From the NCBI RefSeq assembly GCF_016711335.1, contig NZ_JADJTF010000001.1, positions 1,922,001 to 1,986,000 on the forward strand: a stretch of 64,000 nucleotides of DNA, given 5' to 3'. The position numbers were made by a program, and so were the translations under genes. Each line of letters opens with the position of its first letter. Position 1 is the stretch's first letter. Below are positions 27,914-36,888 of the stretch, in pieces. The stretch is from Thiofilum sp. (lineage in GTDB: Bacteria; Pseudomonadota; Gammaproteobacteria; Thiotrichales; Thiotrichaceae). The notes beneath the pieces were generated by a model. That model ran no database searches and was not told the origin of the DNA. It saw only the letters and a program-made list of their open reading frames with translations.

Positions 27914-28468
27914 TTAACGACCGAGGATTTTACTCGCTAAACCAATAGCACCGGATACCCCACCCACTGAATCGAGTAGGCTACCCAGATCTAATGAACC
28001 ACTAGGTGTCGCTTTATCCACCATCTGTGGCAGGGCTTGTTGTAAACCTTTTACCGCTTGATCAGGGCTGATACCTAATTGCTGCGCAAACGCAGAAATT
28101 TGGTCTTGACCCACTAACTGAGTGATTTGATCCGCATTTGGCGCTTGATTCGGACCGGTACTAATCCAAGATTGCACCATCGACATCAAACCACTATCAG
28201 CTTGAGCAGGAGCAGCAGGAGCGCCACTACCGAGTAATGACGTTAGACCACCTAATAAGCCGCCACCTTGAGCAGGAGCTTGCTGAGCACCTCCTACCAT
28301 AGAGGCTAAACTACCTAATAAGCCACCTTGACCTTGATTATTACCGCCACTCATTAAACCCATCAGCGCGGTCGCAATTTCAGTCATTTCCAATTGTCCA
28401 TCACGGTCACGATCCAATTGTCCTTGGAACAATTGCGCACCGAGCTGAACCATAGTACTCATATCCAT
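27914..28468 (-). CDS. YidB-like (DUF937) protein with EF-hand-like loop
   Basis: A 184-residue cytoplasmic protein. The N-terminus contains an EF-hand-like loop DRDRDGQLEMTE, the middle is Gly/Ala/Gln-rich and low in complexity, and the C-terminus (LVGQDQISAFAQQLGISPDQAVKGL...) is the DUF937/YidB fold. The function of YidB is unknown. AAAGG precedes the ATG. It lies immediately downstream of a LysM/BON gene on the same strand (32 bp), so probably co-transcribed. Confidence 0.75.
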   Translation of the reverse strand: MDMSTMVQLGAQLFQGQLDRDRDGQLEMTEIATALMGLMSGGNNQGQGGLLGSLASMVGGAQQAPAQGGGLLGGLTSLLGSGAPAAPAQADSGLMSMVQSWISTGPNQAPNADQITQLVGQDQISAFAQQLGISPDQAVKGLQQALPQMVDKATPSGSLDLGSLLDSVGGVSGAIGLASKILGR

Positions 28469-28500
28469 TGGTTGTTGCCTTTTAAACTAGAGGTGACACA

Positions 28501-28959
28501 TTAGATGTTTTTAGGAATACGGATTTTTTGACCTACGAAGATTTTGTCTGGATCTTCGATAACTTCACGATTAGCTTCAAATACTTGATTATATAAATGA
28601 CCTTTGCCATAAGCACGCTCAGCAATTTTCCATAATGTGTCACCTTTCTGGATGATGTAATATTCATCATCAGATACAGCGACTTGAGCTTGTTGAGCTG
28701 GATTACCCGCTACAGTCATATTATCCGCTTTAACTTCCTGAATACCCATCGCATTACCGACCATCAGTACTGCTTTTTCAAGTGCTTCTGGAGAAGATGC
28801 ATTACCGCTCACAGTGGCAACACCGTCTTGTACTTGAACTTGTAAGTTCTCTACGCCAGGGTTATTTTGCTCAACGTGTGCTTTTAACGCATCCGGTGCT
28901 TCTTCTTCGCTGCCGAAAATTCTTTTACCAATATTGCGTGCAAAATCAAATAAACCCAT
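28501..28959 (-). CDS. BON-LysM domain protein (Kbp/YgaU-like)
   Basis: A 152-residue protein with a BON domain (residues ~35-90, GVATVSGNASSPEALEKA) and a C-terminal LysM domain (YYIIQKGDTLWKIAERAYG...VGQKIRIP). It is the architecture of E. coli Kbp, a cytoplasmic potassium-binding protein. The ATG at 28959 is preferred over an upstream frame extension because AGAGGAG precedes it and the family starts MGLF. There is no signal peptide. Co-directional with the yidB-like gene. Confidence 0.87.
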   Translation of the reverse strand: MGLFDFARNIGKRIFGSEEEAPDALKAHVEQNNPGVENLQVQVQDGVATVSGNASSPEALEKAVLMVGNAMGIQEVKADNMTVAGNPAQQAQVAVSDDEYYIIQKGDTLWKIAERAYGKGHLYNQVFEANREVIEDPDKIFVGQKIRIPKNI

Positions 28960-29108
28960 TTTGATACTCCTCTGATTTTTAAAATGAAAGACGCAAGTCA
29001 AGTATAGCTAGATTTGCCTGAATTATCGAAGCTCATCTGTAGGCTGAGTCTCACCGACTCGCCATTAAGTTCATATTAATACCATTAAATATACATGTAA
29101 TCAGTAGA

Positions 29109-29864
29109 TTAGCCTACAAAAGTACCATATTTAACAATACGTTTTTGCCAATAACTCTTACTTAAATTATCTACCATCACTCGCCCACCACCAGAAGCTG
29201 CGTGGATAAAGTTACCGTTTTTTACATAGATGCCCACATGGCTCACGCCTTTACCTAAGGTATTAAAGAAGATTAAATCCCCCGGACGCAGTTCTTTACG
29301 TGAAATAGTGCGGCTAGCACGACTTTGCTCGGCTGCGGTGCGGGGAATAGAGCGTCCTAAGGGTTTATGAGTCAATTGAATCAGGGCGCTACAATCTAAG
29401 CCTTCACGCACTGAGTTACCCCCATATTTATAACGCACCCCTAGCACTTGATGGGCACGATCTAAAATAACGCGCCGTTCCGCTGGCATAGGCTGTTGTT
29501 GTGGGGCTTGTATCATAATGCGCTCCACAGGTGGAGCATATTGCGCACTTTGTTGAAAGGGGAGTAGGCGTCTAGGTGGAGGGGCATACTGAGGAGCAGG
29601 GATAATTTCAGCCGGATAATCCGCTTGATAGCCTACGGGAGGGTAGTAGGGTTGCTGGTAGTGCTCAAAACGTTGGACAGGACGGCGTACCCCATAGTTA
29701 GGTTGTGGAGTATAACGAGGTTGCACGGGATAACTAGCGGGTTGAACATAAACAGTTTGCTGATAGTGCTGTTGATGACCATAAGGGTTAGCATGAGCAC
29801 TAGGGGTAGTCATCATAGACACTAAAGCACTCAGCCCAACAGGGAAGATCGATAAGCGCAGCAT
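29109..29864 (-). CDS. NlpC/P60-family cell-wall endopeptidase
   Basis: A secreted 251-residue protein with a signal peptide ending SAHA. A ~100-residue Pro/Tyr/Gln-rich linker follows, then an NlpC/P60 domain with catalytic Cys in LDCSALIQ, His in SHVGIYV and third residue in FIHAASGG. Such enzymes cut D-Glu-DAP type peptide bonds in peptidoglycan. The low-complexity linker is probably a wall-spanning or protein-interaction segment. AAAGG precedes the ATG. Single gene. Confidence 0.88.
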   Translation of the reverse strand: MLRLSIFPVGLSALVSMMTTPSAHANPYGHQQHYQQTVYVQPASYPVQPRYTPQPNYGVRRPVQRFEHYQQPYYPPVGYQADYPAEIIPAPQYAPPPRRLLPFQQSAQYAPPVERIMIQAPQQQPMPAERRVILDRAHQVLGVRYKYGGNSVREGLDCSALIQLTHKPLGRSIPRTAAEQSRASRTISRKELRPGDLIFFNTLGKGVSHVGIYVKNGNFIHAASGGGRVMVDNLSKSYWQKRIVKYGTFVG

Positions 29865-30177
29865 AACATATAGCCTTTATTATAGTTTTTATTATAAATG
29901 AAGGACTTATTTAGTCTCTTCACACTCAATTGGAGCGTTTTCGATGTTAATGCAGGTCACTATAACGAGCTTGTTTAGCGTGTGCTAAAAAAAAGGTATA
30001 AGGGGTAGTGTGTTATTTATGCAACAGTTAAGCTTAAATGCAATCAAACTAATTAAAGGTAAGGCAAAATAAGCAGTTAACGAGCTGCTTGCTAAAGATT
30101 GTAAAACGGCTGTCGTATTTTCGCTAAGGGTTAAAAAAACATTAAGGCAACTTTTTAACCATTAGCAATTAGCCTAT
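29865..30177. other. Intergenic region without recognised features
   Basis: This 313-bp AT-rich stretch between the divergently ended NlpC/P60 start and the ACR3 stop shows no ORF, hairpin with T-run or repeat that I can support. It presumably contains the NlpC/P60 promoter. Confidence 0.5.
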
Positions 30178-31242
30178 TTATTGCTTATTTTCATACCAAT
30201 GTTTTGAGCGATTCACAATAGCGACGACGGACAGCATGACGGGCACTTCCACCAATACCCCAACGACCGTAGCTAAAGCCGCCCCCGAATTAAAGCCAAA
30301 TAAGGCAATCGCCGTAGCCACTGCTAATTCAAAAAAGTTACTCGCTCCAATTAAAGCAGAGGGTGCAGCAATACAGTGCGCAACTCCTAGTTGGCGATTC
30401 AACCAATAAGCCAACATCGAATTAAAATAGACTTGGATTAAAATCGGAATAGCGAGCAGTAGAATAATGAACGGTTGAGCTAAGACTTGTTGCCCTTGAA
30501 AGCCGAATAGTAATACCAAGGTGATTAATAAAGCGGCTAATGACCAAGGCTGAATAGTTTTTAAAGTACGGTCTAAGTGCCCTTGTGCTAATAGCCAGCG
30601 GCGCAACACTTGGCTCACGATGACTGGAATGACAATATAAATGAGCACCGATAAAAATAACGTATCCCACGGCACAGTAATAGCATAAATACCCAGCAAA
30701 AACCCTACTAAAGGTGCAAAGGCAATAATCATAATTGCGTCATTAAGCGCAACCTGTGACAGTGTAAAATGCGGTTCACCGTCTGATAAGTTGCTCCACA
30801 CAAACACCATAGCGGTACAAGGAGCGGCGGCTAATAGAATCAAGCCCGCAATATAGCTATCCAATTGGTCGGACGGTAACCAATCGGCAAACAGTACCCG
30901 AATAAATAACCAACCTAGTAAAGCCATAGAAAAGGGTTTGATGAGCCAATTAATGAATAAAGTGACACCAATCCCTTTCCAATGCTGGCTAACTTCCTTT
31001 AACGCTTTAAAGTCGATTTTTAATAGCATGGGAATAATCATCAGCCAAATCAACACCGCGACTGGCAAATTGACTTGTGCTACTTCGAGCTTGGCTATGC
31101 CTTGAAACAGGCTAGGAAATAAAGCGCCTAACCCGATGCCTAAACCGATGCAGAGTAATACCCATACCGTTAAATAGCGCTCAAACAGTCCCATCGGTTG
31201 ACGTGTCTGTGACTTAGCCACTACTTCACATTGTGCCGACAT
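30178..31242 (-). CDS. arsB: ACR3-type arsenite efflux permease
   Basis: A ten-helix inner-membrane arsenite/H+ antiporter of the ACR3 (BASS superfamily) type, 354 residues. FERYLTVWVLLCIGLGIGLG begins the first helix. The conserved cysteine essential for arsenite transport is in LAAAPCTAMVFVWS, and FELAVATAIALFG is the family end motif. It follows the arsenate reductase by 4 bp, forming a minimal arsCB-type operon. No arsR gene is next to it. The symbol arsB is used functionally; acr3 is equally apt. Confidence 0.92.
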   Translation of the reverse strand: MSAQCEVVAKSQTRQPMGLFERYLTVWVLLCIGLGIGLGALFPSLFQGIAKLEVAQVNLPVAVLIWLMIIPMLLKIDFKALKEVSQHWKGIGVTLFINWLIKPFSMALLGWLFIRVLFADWLPSDQLDSYIAGLILLAAAPCTAMVFVWSNLSDGEPHFTLSQVALNDAIMIIAFAPLVGFLLGIYAITVPWDTLFLSVLIYIVIPVIVSQVLRRWLLAQGHLDRTLKTIQPWSLAALLITLVLLFGFQGQQVLAQPFIILLLAIPILIQVYFNSMLAYWLNRQLGVAHCIAAPSALIGASNFFELAVATAIALFGFNSGAALATVVGVLVEVPVMLSVVAIVNRSKHWYENKQ

Positions 31243-31246
31243 ATAA

Positions 31247-31657
31247 TTAGCCCTCTAAACCTAATGCGCCGCGAACCGCTGGCACTAAGCGAGCGCGAAT
31301 ATCATCTCGAACAGCTATAAAGCTGTCTAAAGGTTCGCCGTGTGGATCATGGAAGGGCATGTGTATGGTTTTAACAGGACGCGGGAAAATAGGGCAAGAC
31401 TCTTTAGCGTTGTCGCATACGGTGACTACTAAATCGATAGGCTCATTTAGAAACACATCGACATCTTTAGGATATAAGCCCTTAGTGGGTAAACCTGCTT
31501 GCTCTAAAGCAGCGAGTGCACCTTCAGCGACTTTAGGTTGAGGACGAGTACCTGCTGATACAGTGCGCACTTGTCCGGCAAGCTCGTGATTCAATAGTGC
31601 TTCAGCCATTTGCGAGCGACAGGAGTTACCTGTGCATAAAATCAATACGGTGAACAT
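31247..31657 (-). CDS. arsC: Arsenate reductase, low-molecular-weight phosphatase (thioredoxin-coupled) type
   Basis: A 136-residue enzyme reducing arsenate to arsenite for export by the adjacent pump. The active-site loop is CTGNSCRS near the N-terminus. The relay cysteines lie in VTVCDNAKESCP, and HMPFHDP supplies the general-acid aspartate. GGGAG precedes the ATG. Upstream is a structured repeat rather than an arsR gene, so regulation is unclear. Confidence 0.92.
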   Translation of the reverse strand: MFTVLILCTGNSCRSQMAEALLNHELAGQVRTVSAGTRPQPKVAEGALAALEQAGLPTKGLYPKDVDVFLNEPIDLVVTVCDNAKESCPIFPRPVKTIHMPFHDPHGEPLDSFIAVRDDIRARLVPAVRGALGLEG

Positions 31658-31755
31658 AAAAAGCTCCCTCTATCTAGTCAATGGGGCTGGAGCTTATCAT
31701 ATTCGTTTAAATGAATATATGAAGATTTGAATACAGTTTGAGCCACTAAGTCTCT

Positions 31756-31878
31756 AGCTAAAAGTAAGCGTGCGTTTTTGGAGCAGTCTTGGCAGCAAGG
31801 ATGCCGCTTTAAAGCGTACAGGAAGGTAGTTACAGCGTCTGCGGAGGAAATGCACGCTTACTTTGGCTCAAGTACTTA
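31756..31878. repeat. 123-bp structured dispersed repeat, copy B
   Basis: This second copy of the element at 184-306 is the same length with no gaps. The terminal stem here is a perfect 13-bp inverted repeat (AAAGTAAGCGTGC / GCACGCTTACTTT). It differs in sequence from copy A's arms but remains paired, i.e. compensatory change. The unpaired GGAGCAGTCTTGG and GCGTCTGCGGAGGAAA are invariant. It lies between the lipoprotein stop (31942) and the arsC start. Confidence 0.75.
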
Positions 31879-31941
31879 GGTAGCTATCAGGGCTTTAGTT
31901 TTGTGCTAACTTCACTAAAGCCCCCGTTTATTAAAAAATTA

Positions 31942-32586
31942 TTAGCGATTAGGATTATCAAATGAGGTGGTCAATGCACAGCCCTTTTGTTTACCAATGA
32001 CAGACACATCACGATAAACCGTGTAGCTGCTATCATTGAGTAAACGATTGCGTTGTTCTTTTGCCCATGCAGTGTTATTGGATTTAAGTTTTTGATATTG
32101 TGAGTCTTTTTGCTTAATGGTGGCGTCGAGTTGATTGAGTTCGGTTTGTAATTGGTCGCAGGACATCGACTCATAATCTTTTTTAGGCATCACTTTTACA
32201 AAGCTCACATTAGCTTGGGTCAAAGCCACTGGACTATTGGCGACATCGACACAGTTACGCTGCCCCATAGTTAAGTTTTCGCCTGCACTAGAAAGCGCTA
32301 CTTGGCAGGTAATGCCGCGTGTATCGGTAATCGTGCCGACTAAGGTAGTGCCTTGCAGGGTGAGAGGATAGGACTTATTGCCTTTAAACATGATCAGGTT
32401 TTCACCATAGACTTTAAAGACCGCAGGTCCACTGGCTGAGCGTCCCCAATTGCCTTGGAGTGTGCTTAAGGTAGGATTGCTGCTGATAAAGGGAGTGCTA
32501 GTATCAAGGTCACTCATAGAGGTAGTACCACAGGCACTTAAGGTTAAAGTGCACAAGAGAGTCAGTGAAATATAGGGTTTCAACAT
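31942..32586 (-). CDS. Putative lipoprotein of unknown function
   Basis: A 214-residue exported protein with a lipobox LSACG after a typical signal peptide. The mature part has a beta-rich segment (LQGNWGRSASGPAVFKVYGENLIMFKG) and a helical C-terminal segment (MSCDQLQTELNQLDATIKQKDSQYQKLK). The ATG at 32586 with AAAGGA upstream is chosen over an in-frame start at 32613. No family recognised. Confidence 0.65.
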   Translation of the reverse strand: MLKPYISLTLLCTLTLSACGTTSMSDLDTSTPFISSNPTLSTLQGNWGRSASGPAVFKVYGENLIMFKGNKSYPLTLQGTTLVGTITDTRGITCQVALSSAGENLTMGQRNCVDVANSPVALTQANVSFVKVMPKKDYESMSCDQLQTELNQLDATIKQKDSQYQKLKSNNTAWAKEQRNRLLNDSSYTVYRDVSVIGKQKGCALTTSFDNPNR

Positions 32587-32744
32587 AACTAATCCTTTAG
32601 TTGTATTATCCAATGTGCACAGTATAGACCATTCTAAAAAGCATCCACAGAGGTCAATAAAACCAGACTAAGTGTGTATTGTAGCGGCTAGATTAACGCG
32701 TTAGGCTATACTGTATACAACACAATAAGCGGGAGGAGAGTGCA

Positions 32745-33527
32745 ATGACCTTAGGTTATACCACCATTGGGCAAGGCTCGGAGTATGTCTTGGTCTTTCA
32801 TGGCTGGACGAGCGACCATACGGTCTGGAGTCCTATTTTTCCTGCTCTGGATACCCAAACCTTTACTTATGTATTTCCCGACTATCGTGGCTATGGTAAG
32901 TCAAGCCATCTCACGGGCAGCTATACTATGAAAGAAATCGCTGCCGATATGCTTGAGCTGATCGAGCATTTAGGCTGGATGCGCTTTCATATGATCGGTC
33001 ATTCGATGGGGGCGATGGCGATGCAACGTGTGCTAGTAGAGATTAATGACTGGCAACGGATCAAGTCTGCAATAGCCGTTACACCAGTGCCCGCTAGTGG
33101 TGCGCAATTAGATGAGCGTAGCTGGGCCACCTTTGAAGCCTCTATTACTGATGATAATAGTCGCTATACCATTATGGATTTCACTACAGGTAAACGTCTT
33201 CCTAAAACGTGGCTGGATAAAATGGTACAAGAATCCAGAGCGACCACCACTGAAGAGGCTTATGCGGGTTACTTAAAAGCATGGGTCTATGAGGATTTTT
33301 CCGAGCTAGTGGTGGGGCTAAATACCCCTATGCTAACGTTGGTCGGAGAATGTGATTATGCGATTACTGAGCCGAGTATGTTAGCCACCTACCTAAAATG
33401 GTATCCCAATGCGACTTTAGAAGCATTGTGTAATAGTGGGCATTATCCTATGCAGGAAATTCCGCTCTCGTTTGTTGCGGCTATAGAGCGTTTTATGAAA
33501 CGTTTTATGTTAGTGCCTACTTTCTAA
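32745..33527 (+). CDS. Alpha/beta hydrolase
   Basis: A 260-residue cytoplasmic alpha/beta hydrolase with oxyanion strand VLVFHGWTSDHTVW, nucleophile elbow GHSMGA, acid in LVGECDYAI and catalytic histidine in NSGHYPMQE. This resembles the esterase/haloperoxidase branch. GGGAGGAG lies 6 bp before the ATG. It is monocistronic. The substrate is unknown; a link to the haloalcohol-type gene at 24 kb would be speculation. Confidence 0.82.
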   Translation: MTLGYTTIGQGSEYVLVFHGWTSDHTVWSPIFPALDTQTFTYVFPDYRGYGKSSHLTGSYTMKEIAADMLELIEHLGWMRFHMIGHSMGAMAMQRVLVEINDWQRIKSAIAVTPVPASGAQLDERSWATFEASITDDNSRYTIMDFTTGKRLPKTWLDKMVQESRATTTEEAYAGYLKAWVYEDFSELVVGLNTPMLTLVGECDYAITEPSMLATYLKWYPNATLEALCNSGHYPMQEIPLSFVAAIERFMKRFMLVPTF

Positions 33528-33648
33528 TACATGCGTACTTCAACCAGTACAAAATAGAGCTTGTGCTGTTATCGATAGGATAATCATCTAAGCAGTACCC
33601 GATCTTTATAGGTCGAGTACTTTATTGAGCGACTACACTAAAAAGTGA

Positions 33649-35544
33649 TTAAGAGCCGACTTTAGCGCCCTTGCTACTTAAGAGTGCTTCCAACTCTGGC
33701 ATGATCGCTGGATCATCAATAGTCGAAGGTACAATATATTCCTGACCATTAATCATTTGGCGCAAATTCTTGCGTAAGATCTTACCAGAACGGGTTTTCG
33801 GTAGACGTTGCACGATATAAGTGTCTTTATAGCAAGCAATCGCACCGATAGAGGCACGGATCATTTGAGCCAGTTCTTTGCTAAATTCAGCCTCATTGAT
33901 TTGTGCGCCTGTTTTGAGCACCACTAAACCGATGGGGATTTGACCTTTGAGATCATCATCACGCGCAATGACCGCGCACTCTGCCACCGCAGGATGACTA
34001 CCGACTACCTCTTCCATTTCACCGGTAGAGAGACGATGACCTGCTACGTTCATCACATCATCTACGCGACCCATGACGAATACATAGCCATCTTCATCGA
34101 TATAGCCACCATCACCTGAAGCATAATAGCCTTCAAACATGGACAGATAGCTTTCTTTGAATTTCTCTACACTGCCCCATACGGTCGCTAAACAGCTAGG
34201 GGGTAAGGGGAGCTTGAGTGCAATATAACCTTGTTGACCACGCGGTAACTCTTGGCCTGACTCATCCAGAATTTGCACATTAAAGCCCGGTGTCGGCACA
34301 GTGGAAGAACCCAATTTAATCGGCATAGGCTCTACCCCTTGCAGATTGGCGGTAATCCCCCAACCGGTTTCAGTTTGCCACCAGTGATCAATCACCGGTT
34401 TACCACTCTTATCCATGAGCCATTGCTGTGACGGTGGATCTAAGCGCTCGCCCGCCGAGAAGATAGTAGTCAGTTTGCTCAAATCATATTGCTTGAGGAA
34501 TTCGCCTTCAGAATCTTCTTTCTTAATCGCACGGAAGGCGGTTGGAGCCGTGAATAGGGCTTTTACCCCATATTCGGAGCACACACGCCAGAATGCACCG
34601 GCATCAGGCGTCATAATCGGTTTACCTTCATACACAATCGTCGTGCAACCGTGTAAGAGAGGCGCATACACAATATACGAGTGACCGACTACCCAGCCCA
34701 CGTCTGAAGCGGCCCAGAATACATCGCCTGCTTTGAGGTTATAAATCGCATCCATACTGTAATTCAGGGCGACTGCATGACCACCGTTTTCACGCACTAC
34801 GCCTTTAGGTTTACCCGTAGTACCGGAGGTGTAAAGAATATACAACGGATCAGTGCCTTTAACCGGAACCGGAGCCACAGGTTGGGCATGTGCCATTAAT
34901 GCAGACCAATCATGGTCGCGTCCAGCAGTTAAGGGCGCAGTGCATTCAGGGCGTTGGAAAATAATGCAGCTTTGAGGCTTATGGCTAGAAAGGTTAATGG
35001 CTTTATCGAGTAAGGGTTTATACTCAATAACGCGCTTAATCTCAACGCCGCAAGAAGCTGAGATCATAATCTTAGGTTGTGAGTCTTCAATACGCACGGC
35101 TAGCTCAGGTGCAGCAAAGCCTCCGAATACTACCGAGTGAATCGCTCCTAAACGCGCTACTGCCAACATGGAAATCACCGCTTCGGGGATCATGGGCATG
35201 TAAATAATAACGCGATCACCTTTGGTTACACCAAGGCTAGCCATCATGCCCGCCGCTTTTGCGACTTCATTACGTAGTTGGCTATAGGTGTAAGTAGTTT
35301 TGGTATTGGTAACAGGTGAGTCATAAATAATGGCAAGCGTGTCACCACGACCTTGTTCAATATGGTAATCCAAAGCCATATAACTGGTATTTAACTCACC
35401 ATCAGCAAACCAGTGATAAATACCATCAGAATCTTGAGAAAGAATCGTTTCAGGAAATTTAAACCAAGGTAAGGCTTGGGCTTTTTCACGCCAAAAGCCT
35501 TCAGGATCGTTCATCGACCGTTGATATTCTGCTTGGTAGCTCAT
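33649..35544 (-). CDS. prpE: Propionate-CoA ligase
   Basis: Activates propionate to propionyl-CoA via propionyl-AMP, feeding the methylcitrate cycle. The adenylate-forming enzyme (631 residues) has YTSGTTGKPKGVVRENGG (AMP-binding), DHWWQTETGWG, YYASGDGGYID and the acylatable lysine in PKTRSGKILRKNLR. The ATG at 35544 is fixed by GGAGGAG; the longer frame to 35589 is not needed. Last gene of the prp operon; propionate rather than acetate is inferred from this context. Confidence 0.93.
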   Translation of the reverse strand: MSYQAEYQRSMNDPEGFWREKAQALPWFKFPETILSQDSDGIYHWFADGELNTSYMALDYHIEQGRGDTLAIIYDSPVTNTKTTYTYSQLRNEVAKAAGMMASLGVTKGDRVIIYMPMIPEAVISMLAVARLGAIHSVVFGGFAAPELAVRIEDSQPKIMISASCGVEIKRVIEYKPLLDKAINLSSHKPQSCIIFQRPECTAPLTAGRDHDWSALMAHAQPVAPVPVKGTDPLYILYTSGTTGKPKGVVRENGGHAVALNYSMDAIYNLKAGDVFWAASDVGWVVGHSYIVYAPLLHGCTTIVYEGKPIMTPDAGAFWRVCSEYGVKALFTAPTAFRAIKKEDSEGEFLKQYDLSKLTTIFSAGERLDPPSQQWLMDKSGKPVIDHWWQTETGWGITANLQGVEPMPIKLGSSTVPTPGFNVQILDESGQELPRGQQGYIALKLPLPPSCLATVWGSVEKFKESYLSMFEGYYASGDGGYIDEDGYVFVMGRVDDVMNVAGHRLSTGEMEEVVGSHPAVAECAVIARDDDLKGQIPIGLVVLKTGAQINEAEFSKELAQMIRASIGAIACYKDTYIVQRLPKTRSGKILRKNLRQMINGQEYIVPSTIDDPAIMPELEALLSSKGAKVGS

Positions 35545-35566
35545 GTTTATCTCCTCCTGCAAATAA

Positions 35567-36754
35567 TTAAAAACTGTCACCCGGAACACGCACCCAACCT
35601 TCCATCAGGATACGTGCACTACGACTCATAATCGCCTTGGTAACTTTCCATTCGCCATCTTCCAATTTAGCTTCCGCACCGACGCGTAACGTACCAGACG
35701 GGTGTCCGAAGTTGACCGAAGTACGCTCACCACCACCCGCTGCTAAATTGACTAAAGTCCCCGGAACTGCTGCTGCTGTACCAATCGCTACCGCTGCCGT
35801 ACCCATCATGGCATGGTGCAATTTGCCCATAGACAGAGCACGTACTAATAAATCCACATCGGACGCATTAATTTGCTTGCCGCTAGAGGATTTATAGTCT
35901 TTAGGTTTAGAAACGAACGCAACTTTGGGGGTATGTTGACGAGTAGCGGCTTCTTCGGGGGTTTTGATCAAACCCATGCGTAAAGCACCTGCAACACGGA
36001 TTTTCTCTAAACGTGCCAAAGCTTTCGCATCGTTATTAATCGCTTCACGTAATTCGGTTCCGGTATAGCCAATGTCTTCGGCATTGACAAATACGGTCGG
36101 AATACCCGCTGTAATCATGGTGGCGGGGAATGTACCCACGTCAGGCACTTCTAGCTGATCGATGAGGTTTCCAGTGGGGAATAGGCTACCCCCGTCTTCA
36201 CCATCATCAGAGGGATCTAGAAACTCTAATACAATCTCAGCCGCTGGAAAGGTCACACCATCGAGTTCAAAATCACCCGTTTCTTGTACCTGTCCATTAG
36301 TAACAGGCACATGGGCAATAATGGTTTTGCTGATATTCGCTTGCCAAATCCGCACGGTGCAAACGCCATTATCTGGGATACGTGACGCATCCACATAGCC
36401 AGCATGAATCGCAAATGCGCCTGCACCTGTGGATAAATTACCGCAGTTACCACTCCAATCCACAAAATCCTTATCAATCGAAATCTGTCCGTACAGATAA
36501 TCAACATCGTGATCCGGTTTGCTGCTTTTGGATAAAATAACGCATTTACTGGTGCTAGAAGTCGCACCTCCCATACCATCAATATGCGCACCATAAGGGT
36601 CTGGACTACCAATCACACGTTGAAATAGTTTATCTCGTGCTTTGCCCGGTACTTGTGCTGATTCGGGCAGGTCTTCAAGGCGGAAGAATACGCCCTTACT
36701 CGTACCACCGCGCATATAAGTCGCGGGGACTTTGACTTGAGGAACATTAGACAT
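35567..36754 (-). CDS. prpF: 2-methylaconitate cis-trans isomerase PrpF (AcnD accessory)
   Basis: PrpF isomerises the 2-methylaconitate isomer made by AcnD so the cycle can proceed. The 395-residue DapF/PrpF-fold protein begins KVPATYMRGGTSKGVFFR (the family signature), with SGNCGNLSTGAGAFAIHAG containing an active-site cysteine, and ends GWVRVPGDSF. It lies between acnD and prpE; presence of both acnD and prpF marks the Fe-S variant of the pathway (no prpD). Confidence 0.95.
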   Translation of the reverse strand: MSNVPQVKVPATYMRGGTSKGVFFRLEDLPESAQVPGKARDKLFQRVIGSPDPYGAHIDGMGGATSSTSKCVILSKSSKPDHDVDYLYGQISIDKDFVDWSGNCGNLSTGAGAFAIHAGYVDASRIPDNGVCTVRIWQANISKTIIAHVPVTNGQVQETGDFELDGVTFPAAEIVLEFLDPSDDGEDGGSLFPTGNLIDQLEVPDVGTFPATMITAGIPTVFVNAEDIGYTGTELREAINNDAKALARLEKIRVAGALRMGLIKTPEEAATRQHTPKVAFVSKPKDYKSSSGKQINASDVDLLVRALSMGKLHHAMMGTAAVAIGTAAAVPGTLVNLAAGGGERTSVNFGHPSGTLRVGAEAKLEDGEWKVTKAIMSRSARILMEGWVRVPGDSF

Positions 36755-36772
36755 AGTTAGCCTCGTTTTTTT

Positions 36773-36886
36773 CCCTCACCCCAACCCCTCTCCCGAAATG
36801 GGAGAGGGGCTAAGATAAGATGTAACAAATGTTTTGAGTCTTATTCCCCCTCTCCCATTTCGGGAGAGGGGGCTAGGGGGTGAGGG
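36773..36886. repeat. Large intergenic inverted repeat between acnD and prpF
   Basis: Two near-identical arms in inverted orientation (36773-36810 and 36846-36886) surround a ~35-bp spacer. Each arm has its own palindrome CCCTCTCCC-gaaat-GGGAGAGGG and a CCCTCACCCC border. The type is common between genes in proteobacteria. Inside an operon the hairpin could protect or process the mRNA. Confidence 0.85.
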
Positions 36887-36888
36887 TT

